A DNA stretch of 64,000 nt from Aspergillus flavus (Eukaryota > Ascomycota > Eurotiomycetes > Eurotiales > Aspergillaceae): positions 248,001 through 312,000 of the forward strand of contig NC_092409.1 of NCBI RefSeq assembly GCF_009017415.1, written 5' to 3'. Each line of letters starts with the position of its first letter. The first letter of the stretch is position 1. The position numbers were made by a program, and so were the translations under genes. This document shows, piece after piece, positions 54,986 to 64,000 of this stretch. Below the pieces are notes generated by a model, which saw only the letters and a program-made list of their open reading frames with translations, had not been told where the DNA came from and searched no databases.

Positions 54986-57288
54986 ACTGATTTTCTACTT
55001 GTACAGGCATAGGTGGCTGTAATGCAACAGTTCAGGATTAACCTGGTAATCTACAGCTAGAAGAGTTGAAGCAGCAGTTGACATTCTCAAGCACAGCTAA
55101 TCTTAGTTCCAACTGTGCATTGTTTGTGAGTGATTGGGGAAAGGTTCCAAGTATAGACATCCACGTACACGAATATCCTGTAATCCAATTTCGGTATGTA
55201 TTAGTAGCCGGAGCGATGTTTTATATATTTTGAAGATGGCGGCATCAGGATGACCATAGCCTTACCCACTGTACACCACTTCACGATAAACCTGCACATT
55301 AACGTCAGCAGAGTTACCCATGGTATATCAATGTTGAATCAAGCCCTACACTAAATATTACTAATTGATGGTCGTCGGATGGTCGCCGGAATATATAGTA
55401 TAGTTATGCACATAATGTCTAGTATTCGACCCTTGTCAATGTAGGTAATCAACATTTTCAGTTGTATATTTGGAGATACCCGATATTCTGGTAACAGGAT
55501 TGTAGTATTTCACCTTTGCTAGTGGAAAATCAAAGTGTACAGTCTCCTTCCGTTTCACCTGTATGTGGGTAGGTTGAACTGAGGGCCCATCTCTGCGATA
55601 TCCATTCGAATCCACCATCTGCGATGACACACCGTGTTTGCCACTGTTGGTTCGTGATTCCGAGACCACTGCGATATCCATCGAGCGTGCTGAACTGACT
55701 CCGCTGAGCTAAAAGAAGTCACAAGGACTTGAGTTTCTCTCAGGTGGACTCCTTCTGTCTGAAGTGCATACCCAAGATGACAAGGGTATCAATCATAATT
55801 AAGGTAGATTAACAGATAGAGTGAAATAAAATTAGGAGTGCTTTCAAGGGCTTGCTCAGCGGCTGATACCATCTGGCCACACCCTAACTTGGAGATTTAT
55901 AGTGAGCCATATTATATTTTTGGACCTCTTCGCAGAAGGCAGGTTTACTGTAGAGCTCGGACTGGTGGGTTCATGGTGCAAACCTTAATGAGCGCTGGTT
56001 AAATCACATAGTGTCACCCCAGACAGCTTGAGTTTCGGATCCGGCCGGTTTGAGGTTACTTTCGAAGCAAGGTTCGGTAACAAAAGAGGTGGTTCGATGT
56101 ATGGGCCTCTCCAGAATACTGACAGTAGAGGCTAGGGACATTATTCCGCGTAACCTGTCCTGAATGGCTACCTTTGTTCATCACGTCAGATATTATGAGA
56201 TAACTGGGTGGACAAAATAGCCGCCTAAAAAGCCAATTACCAAGTATAATAGCCATGGGAGGTTTGAGGTTAGCAGAGAATGTTAGCGACCCTGAAGAAA
56301 CTATTTTTAGCAAGTATTGCTACTGTTGGATGAAGCTGTCTTTACTTTCTTTGCATATATCAATACATGGTTCAGAAGATAAAAGAACAACTTGTCCTCA
56401 AGTTAGTCACCGTAGAGCTCCCTGCACCCCGTGGTAACCCGGCCCCTTGGCTATATATCCCTTTTTCCTTTCTCGGGGAATTGACCACTTTATATGCTAT
56501 GGGTTTGACTGTGAAGTCCGCAAGCTTTGTATCCCATTCGAAGAAAGTCAATACCGCAATCATCGGTAGGGTGACCCGTAACTTTGTAGAGCCCCTGTCC
56601 ACAACGGGCAACAGATTCTGTAGATTGAGTAATGAGCTACTATCGAAATTGGCTTTCATAGATTCGACTATAATGTAATACCGCGATTAAAAGTAACTTG
56701 GAATCCTGATTTCTTCAAGCTGACTTGCTGCCCCGATGCGGAGTAAAGCTATTCGGGGCCGCAAGATTCGCAGAAATATATTGACTGGCACCCGATACCG
56801 AGCCAAGTGAGGAACTGCACGTCATGTCCAACTCCCCTGAGTCACCTAGGACATGTTAACCGATAGTGGGGCAGTAACCTTGTCAGTATGGAGTGGCGAC
56901 AACGATGACTTTGGGCCTGGGCTGGAACTAACCTCCAGACGCAAAGCTAAACCAGGCCAAGACCTGAATCCCGAGCGTCTCCAGATTTTTCCCACTCTCA
57001 TAGGACGCAAATTGAGTTTCTATTGAGAGCTCCAAGCGAAGGGACTAGATCCTTCTCTTGGCTCTTTTAGCGCTAGCAGTGGTAACTCAGCCACTGACGA
57101 CCACCCAAGGGCTTAAGATGCTACGGCGGACCAAAGAGACCTATTTTAATAGACCACGGCCTAGGCCATTTCATCTCGCCATATGAGTAGTCAAGAGACA
57201 CCGGAAATATTATCATTATTTTCTCACTACTATTTAAAACATTCTATATACTTGCACCTGCGACACCGACCGTGAAAGATATTCTAAC
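54986..57288. other. gene-poor region, middle part
   Basis: About 2.3 kb between the 5S gene and the bHLH gene with no supported gene. Short frames at 55436-56678 have no recognisable motif. Confidence 0.4.
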
Positions 57289-58156
57289 ATGGCTGTGTAC
57301 TATGCGAACCGCAACCTCACGCCGGATCAGAGCGACCAGTGGCCAATGAGTTTCCCACCGTTGCCACCCTCTGAATATGATCGCTTTCTTGGCTGGTCTA
57401 TGCTGGGGATGGGTTTAGCCAGCTCAGAGCCTGTCCCTCCACCGCAGAACGCTCAAATGGAGTATGCAGATGTCTCATCGACCGAGACGTACAGCCTCGA
57501 CACAACTAAAGACTTCTGGTATCCTTCAGGCTACCCGAATGTAAGACCGAGCGATTTGCCACCTGGCTTATCCGATAATACTAATCAACTCTCAGGCCAT
57601 TGGCACGACTGAGTATCATACACCTGGGCCGATCAGCGACCCTCAAGCTGCTATATACCCAGAGCATGAACAGAGAGGTATCAACGATGGAACACCTTCT
57701 ACTACGTACCAACATCCGCGTACGGACGCTCCTCAGCAGTCTATGCGAAAGGCGAAACGCCCATCACTTAGCCCCAAGTCGCATCCAGAGCCCCGCATGG
57801 CAACACCCATTCGACCCAAGCCAATGCCGAAAAAACGGTCATCGCAAGACAGCACCGCATCACAGCGTAGGCGGTCAATATCGTCAGACAGCAAGGATGA
57901 TGATCCCAACATCTGCATGCTGAGGAAGAAGGCACATAACCAGGTGGAGAAGCGTTATCGTGCAAACTTGAATGCAGGGTTCAAACAGCTCGAAGATGTC
58001 ACTAAGCAAGACTCCACGACCGCAACGAGTGATACCAAGATGGCGAAGGGCTTGAGACCGGGCCGCAAAGCTTTGATTCTGCAACACGCCTATGAGCACA
58101 TCGTCTGTCTTCAGGCTGAGCTTCGGTCGTTGCAGAAGAGGCTTGGTGAACGGTAA
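57289..58156 (+). CDS. bHLH transcription factor, SREBP-like basic region
   Basis: Exons 57289-57540 and 57596-58156 (55-nt intron, GTAAGA...CTCTCAG) give 270 residues. The N-terminal half is acidic and Pro/Ser/Gln-rich, then a basic segment (RMATPIRPKPMPKKRSSQ). The bHLH spans about 193-268: RKKAHNQVEKRYRANLNAGF, loop, KALILQHAYEHIVCLQAEL and a leucine-rich end. The Tyr in EKRYR replaces the usual Arg and is the SREBP hallmark, associated with E-box and SRE binding. Unlike true SREBPs there is no transmembrane region, so it is a soluble factor like yeast Tye7. Targets unknown. Confidence 0.88.
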
Positions 58157-60893
58157 CGCTAGGTTTAGATATTGCATTATACACTCATTCTATGCTATAT
58201 ACCACACTCGCTGGTATCGTCCAATTTACTGTACCGTTAATCATGTGTTAAAATCATACTGTACCTAATCATCATGCTTACATGGTTTTGAGTGTCCTGC
58301 ACGGAGTTGATGGTATGGGTATAATGATCTACTTGCGATGGTTGTGTTTGCTAGGAAGGTCACTCGGTAGGTATTGAAGTTGGGTCCAATTTTTGATAGA
58401 ATGTCCCTTATACCAATAATAAAAATATGTCTGATGCGGATAACTGTACGTTTCTTCCAGAGCATGCGGTGCCATTCGGCTGGTGTGAAACCATCAATTG
58501 TCGATGCACCATAACAACCGTTGATTAGTATTGCGTTATTTCTTGGTGTTTCTAGAAAGCCATAATTCCAATTATGCTTATTGAGGCGGTGGCTTACTTT
58601 TATAATGTATTACCATGACGTAACTGATGATGACGACTGCTTGCACCTATACTGAAGCTCCTCTGGAGAGCTACCAGAATCAAATAGAACCACATACATG
58701 TTGGAGTAAAAGCGTGACAACTTACGGCATGTATGGCGACCCAGGATTTCAAGGTCGTCACAAACTTCCTGGTGAGCACAATGGCGTTCTGCGATACCGG
58801 CAATCCCCGAAGTTCCAGATTTCGTCCCAGAACGAGACATTCGAAACCACTGGCTTAGACTTAGGCTTGCCATACCCTTTGGTAGGCCAGAGAAAGCTTT
58901 TGCTACCCCTTGCGGGTCTTTTCCGCTAATCACAGCGAGCTATCTGCTCTGCTCAGGATGTATGATGCGAGATGCTTCTGGAAAGCTTCGTGGAAGAGAG
59001 GCATAATTCGGAACCCCTGTTTTGACTTTGTAGAGCCATTGGAACTCTATGATACTAGTGTGTTAGTCGTAAGCCCTGGGACGCATTCGCCTCCATCGCT
59101 GCACATGGTCCCATGAACGACTTTTAAATTGGAGAGCGTGCGTAGTTGCACTACCGGCGTGATAAGGCGTCGATATTTGATATAAATCATAAATTCCTGG
59201 TGTGACAGGTCTCGCTCGAGGAATAGCTGCAGATGACAAAGCTCTGGAGAAATAGGCCTTTATCTGACGCGTCAGGCAAAACTCCTTTTGATCTGAAGAT
59301 GGATTGGTTTGCTTAAGTTCACTCATCCAGTCATCTCCGACGCCGGCACTAGCTTTGGGAAAAGTATGGCCTTCAAAAGGAATCATCTTGCGTACGACCA
59401 CATGCGGAAACCTACCAGCGCCGATGAACAATGCAAAAAATAATAACAGGAGATACTCCCAAAATCTGCTCCAAGGGATAGTAGACTCTCAGACGAGGAG
59501 ACTCTTGGAGATGTCCATATTTTCAGCATTTCACGTCATGAGGCACTCGAATAACACCGTAATAGTGGCTTATGCTTCTCCTTCCTCCCCCTGATAACCG
59601 GAAGTGGGTATGAGAATATATGGGAGATACTTCTAGATCAGCCTTGGGATATGAGAGACTGGGAGAATCGCATTACTTTCCACCGGCCTGTCCTCTGTGT
59701 GGAATTGTATGTTTCACTGATCTCTTGACACCCCTAATGCAGTGACTTCACTATAGGGATATCCACAGACCAGTCCATCGAGAGATCATCTCATCCAGCA
59801 ATAATTTCCGCGCATGTGGAGAAGGAGCTCTCCCAGGTAGTGTTAGTCGGTGCGTTAGAGGCTCTCCTTTCTCGGTATTGACTTTCATTGTCATGGCAGA
59901 TGGAGAGGATAGATAAAAGCGAAGCCAAAATGCCAAGCGAGGCTCACAGGACAGCCTGACTACTTTAACTTCGGTGATGAAAAGGGATGTCAATATTCCA
60001 GGACAAGGTAGACATGCCCCGACTGAGCATGCGAGCATGATCAGCCGAGGACTTGGGTACGGGGACCACGCCCCCTTATGCTAAGCAAGATTCGCCCGTG
60101 AGACAATAAGACATATGATTATGCCGCCTATGCGTTGTCTATATTACACGGAAAGTAATGGACCTATCATTATGACAGCAATGGTCTAGCCTCGGTGCTA
60201 CTCCACCCTGACCCCACATTATGGCAGACTTAGGGTTCCCGGGCCGGAAACGTCGACAACTGCCATGGGATGTAACGTTGATCAGTGCTTTTAGAAATCC
60301 ACTAAGTGGGAACTTAATGAAGAAATACGGACTACTGCGAGGGATCCTCCCGTTATTCAAAGATTTACATTGCTGTCAGACACTTCAAGTCCCGACGTAT
60401 ACAAAACTAATTGATATAGGCATTCATTAGCCCTTAAACGTTGCCCTTAACTCAGCCTTCACTTTTCAATCTTAAGGCACTTATTAGAGATGAGATTAGT
60501 GTAATCACGAAATACATAAGCTTTGCAAGCAATTGCGTAACTTACCTGACGTAAGTGCATTCAGGATGGCTTTCCGGAATGCAGCGGAGTGTCAGATGCT
60601 TGTCCATGACGGCATTGTAGAACAAGTCGTCGGCCGCCGAAGCAACGAGACGAGAAACAAATAAACTTAGCTCGCCAAGGTGCCATAGAGCAACCGGATG
60701 GGGTGCTCGCATTACTCACGCTTGGATGCGTTTTCGTCATGACTGAAAGCGGAGAGTGTGGCCAGAGACCTTGTATAAAGGAGGCCTACCACGGACAGAT
60801 TTTCACAGGTTGACGTTGAATTTCAAAATTCTACCTTAGATTTGTTTCTTCCATAACCCATATCTCCAGGTTTCTTAACTTCATACAGTCAAA
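58157..60893. other. gene-poor region, right part
   Basis: About 2.7 kb without a convincing gene. Frames at 59063-59431 and 59751-60038 (minus) are isolated and unrecognised. Confidence 0.4.
60774..60779 (+). promoter_or_regulatory. TATA box of the lectin gene
   Basis: TATAAA in TTGTATAAAGGAGG, 115 bp upstream of the start codon at 60894. Confidence 0.5.
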
Positions 60894-62022
60894 ATGACCT
60901 CTCTATTCAAGTACCTCTGGGGCTCCAGTACTTCACAAGCTTCTTCACCCAGCCCTCAGTCCACCATCGCAGACATAATCTTCCCTTCTGGTCTCTACAT
61001 CATCCGCAACGTCGCAACGGACACAGTAGTCGACCTCACAGGTGCTCATCGACAGGATGGCACTCCAGCTGTCGGCTGGTATACACACCTCCCACTGACC
61101 ACTATTCATAAACAAGACTAACCCAACTATCTTAGGCACTACCATGACGCAAAGCACCAAAAATGGCAAATTGCCTCCGCAGGCCATAACCAGTTCTTCA
61201 TCCTCAACGATGCAACAGGAACATACCTGACTGCTGGTACGCCCTCCACGTCTATATTGTACTCACATACTAAAAGGTTATCCCAGACGCACAACCAACA
61301 GGAGGCGTAGTCCTCACGACCGGAAGTCTCGTATCACCTACTAACAAACGAGCGAGATGGACCATTGAGTCTGCAGAGACGAAACATGCCTATACGTATT
61401 TCCTCCCAGCATGAACCTCTCCCAAGACCAGAACTAACAGGAACATAGTATCCGCTCCGTAGCCGATCCCTCCCATGTCCTGGACCTCTCCTTCTCAGAC
61501 TCAAAGAACGGAACCCCGATCCTTATCTACTCCGACCACGGGACTAAAAACCAACAATGGACCCTCGAACAACTTGACGCTGCTCCCCCGCCAGGTGTGA
61601 TCAAGAATACCCCCGTCGGGGGGGAGGGTGGGACCCCCTTTGAAGAATTCAAATATGTTCCAGTTAGGGTTGTAGAAACCTGGAGCGGAGAGGTGGAGGA
61701 TGAGACTGTTGTGCGGGGATTGCGGTGGACGTGGGATGATGGAAGTCAGAGTCAGCTTTATGGCGCTGAGAAGGGGGATCATCAGGTGCTTGTTGTACCG
61801 CCCGGTGGGAAGGTGAAGGAGAGTTCTGTTAGTTCGGGGAAGAGGGTTGATTCGATTGTGATTGTTACGAAAGATGGGAAGAAATTCAAGGCAGGTGGTG
61901 ATGGGGGTGAGGAGCATAAGCAGGATGTTGGGGATGGGGTTTTGGTTGGGTTTGATGGGGCTTCCGGGTTGGATGTTGATCGTGTTGGGTTGATCTTTTT
62001 GAAGAAGGATGGGGGTAAGTGA
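60894..62022 (+). CDS. beta-trefoil plus jacalin-like lectin
   Basis: Exons 60894-61078, 61136-61236, 61287-61395 and 61449-62022 give 322 residues. The N-terminal half (about 30-175) is a ricin-B-type beta-trefoil: GLYIIRNVATDTVVDLTG, HYHDAKHQKWQI, RWTIES, then TIRSVADPSHVLDLSF and NQQWTLEQL, with the three QxW-like repeats. From about residue 205 a jacalin-like domain follows (VVETWSGEVEDETVVRGLRW, DGSQSQLYG, KRVDSIVIVTKDGKKF, DVDRVGLIFLK). No signal peptide, so cytosolic, as for many fungal lectins. Sugar specificity is not predictable from sequence. Confidence 0.85.
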
Positions 62023-62276
62023 GTTTTATATGATGATAGGTTTTGGAGTTACCTTTGGCATTTTGAATTGAACATGCCTTCGTGTGATATTGTGTCCAAC
62101 GAGCTTTCTATAGTACTAGGCGCTTCATAGGAGTATAAGTTCCATGGGCTATGGGACTTGGATTATGAACACAGTAATCAGTAATATTTATGCTGTCGAT
62201 ACTTAAATCACATCAAGTCGAAATGTAACTATGCTTTAGACGAAGAATGGAAAACAAATTAAAGGAAATCAAGCAG

Positions 62277-64000
62277 TTAGATCTTCTTCTGGCACACACC
62301 ACTGGGAATATCGTAGCTGCCCACGCGCCTACCACGTCCATATTCAGCCCCCTGTCCCAAACCACGCTTGGCAAACCCAGTCCAGATCTCACATTTATTC
62401 TGGCCTCCTGTCAGAGCCTGATCCGCGTCCAGGATTGCATTTCGGGCCTGAACAAAGTCAGGATTGCAGGGTTGTCTTGCCTATCGTCAGTTATACCGTC
62501 TCTATTCGGAGGGGATGTACTCACAAAGCCATAGCATCAATTACTATCTTCATTGCCAAGTATTTACCATCCCTGGGCACTCCCCTTTCATCGAACGTGG
62601 GCCGTGGGCCATCGTTCTTGCCGTGCTTGTCAATCAAGTTCCATAGCACTTCGTACAGCATCGAAGCCCAGACGGTCCCACCTGCATGGGCCTCCCACAT
62701 TCTGTTCAGGGATGTGTAGTTCAGTGGGTTAGTCTCCATCGAAGTTGAATACAGATACTGTCGAATACCCTTCTCATCATTATAAACCCACATTCCCATT
62801 CCGTAATCCGTTGCACGTGTGTCACTGGGCTTGAGACGGATCGCAGTCGCCATGAAGTCACCCCAGCCTTCTCCCATGCTAGCCGACTCGAAAGCACTCA
62901 AGCACCGGGAGTTGTCGGGGCCACCGGTAAGTCGCATTGATACTAGATGGTACACATGTTAAGGCGAACAAAATACAGAATGTTGGGGTATAAGTACGGC
63001 TAGACTTACAGCCATGGGTATATTCATGAATGACAATCCCAGACTCAAATACTCCATCCCGAGGTGGCGTGGTATGCGTGAAGAGATACATGCGCATGCG
63101 GGCGGGCGATCCGTCTGGGGGAGTAGCGAAATCGGCGTTATTCCTACTCGCTCCATCCTGCGCGTTTAGTATCACATAGTCCTTGTCCTTGCCTCCCAGC
63201 CCGCTGTTGTTCCATTGGAAGTTGCCTGCCTTTTCATTAAAGCCCAGTGTGTACAGGAGATCATGGTATGCGTTGGCTGTGTAGAATAGTTGTGTAATGG
63301 AAGCATTAATGTAGTCCTTTGGAGATCCACCGGCCGGATACTCATAAGAGAAATTCTGAGTAGGGCTGTCAGGTCGGAAATTATTAAGGTAGGTTGGTAG
63401 GTTATTGATATTTTCCTGGGCAATGCCATTGTTCCCCCGTGTTGTAGTCCAGTTCTTTTGTCCATCGCTGAACCATGTCAGTGGAGACTCCTTCAGATTC
63501 CACGGGTCAGTAAGAACGGCACGGCTGTCCACTTGACCAGGGTCATTGATTCCCCAGCCACTGTCATGGATTACTGGGGTCAGTAATCACAGTGTTCTCG
63601 ATAGCAACCGGATACTACTCACTAGACTTGGAAGGTGGCCTCGGAAATATAGTCGACGACGCCATGAATGTCCTCGGCGGTTTTCGCATCCACATAGGTC
63701 AAGAGCCAGTTATCATCTACATCGGTTTCTACTCTCCACACCAAGCATAGTGTTCCTTCAGGCTTCACGAGGTAGACAAGACGTGCCTTCGGGTCCGTGA
63801 CAGCCCCGGACGTGCCTCTGAGAATATACTTATGAGGATGCTCCGTTGATTCCGCAGACACATCCCCCGCTGTGATAGGAAGTTGAAGATGTGTCAATGC
63901 GAATTTCAATGCCGCCACAGGGTCGGTGAAGTCACGCTTTGTCAACTGGGTGATGCTGGGAACAGGGCCGGTGTAGAAGGAGTTTCCATAGGAGAAGACG
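62277..64000 (-). CDS. fungalysin (M36) metalloprotease, 5' end missing
   Basis: Partial at the right edge. Exons 64000-63623, 63560-63010, 62942-62525 and 62475-62277 join in phase. The first holds part of the propeptide ([20 protein letters not shown]... and [13 protein letters not shown]). The second has [20 protein letters not shown] and ends at the zinc motif HEYTHG. The third begins LSMRLTGGP with [12 protein letters not shown], carrying the third zinc-ligand glutamate. The last is [20 protein letters not shown] to TAA. M36 proteases are secreted zinc endopeptidases that degrade elastin, collagen and keratin. No lesions seen; the signal peptide and start lie beyond 64000. Confidence 0.93.

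Noticed and set aside
59063..60038. Minus-strand frames in the gene-poor region
   Set aside because: Isolated, no recognisable domain or splice partners.

Overview
The window is nuclear DNA of a filamentous ascomycete, most likely a Eurotiomycete of the Aspergillus/Penicillium type. The evidence is: genes split by 48-110 nt GT-AG introns; fungal-only families (Zn2Cys6 regulators, a HET-domain protein, RTA1, fungalysin M36, an SSU1-type sulfite pump, a DUF3425 bZIP-like protein); and a lone 120-nt 5S rRNA gene far from any rDNA. Most exon structures below were rebuilt by hand by matching splice sites to reading phase; the summed exon lengths are divisible by three for every complete gene listed. 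I saw no tRNA, CRISPR, virus or recognisable intact transposon.

0-12 kb: a possible 3' gene end at the left edge; ssu1 (sulfite efflux) divergent from an ETHE1/Blh-like persulfide dioxygenase, which looks like a sulfide/sulfite detoxification pair; an acetoacetate-decarboxylase-like protein tail-to-tail with a DJ-1/Hsp31 protein; then a Zn2Cys6 regulator and a monocarboxylate-type MFS transporter whose upstream regions share the dyad TCGGTGCCGA.

12-25 kb: an intracellular GH15 glucoamylase/trehalase-like enzyme, a DUF4140/DUF4139 protein with a Gln-rich minisatellite, a HET-domain protein, a second Zn2Cys6 regulator, and an RTA1-like membrane protein.

24.8-42 kb: a mix of intact and decaying genes. 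Three genes (arrestin-like, an MFS transporter, a conserved fungal hypothetical) carry in-frame stops. Intact genes here are an SDR, an ADAM metalloprotease, a bZIP/DUF3425 protein, an uncharacterised 259-aa protein and a third Zn2Cys6 regulator.

42-53 kb: a DHA1-type MFS transporter; a PL4 rhamnogalacturonan lyase convergent with a secreted EGF plus beta-propeller protein (probable plant cell-wall pair); an SDR; and a single-pass Cys-rich surface protein.

53-64 kb: a gene-poor stretch containing only the 5S rRNA gene and an SREBP-like bHLH factor, then a leaderless beta-trefoil plus jacalin lectin, and a fungalysin whose 5' end lies beyond the right edge.
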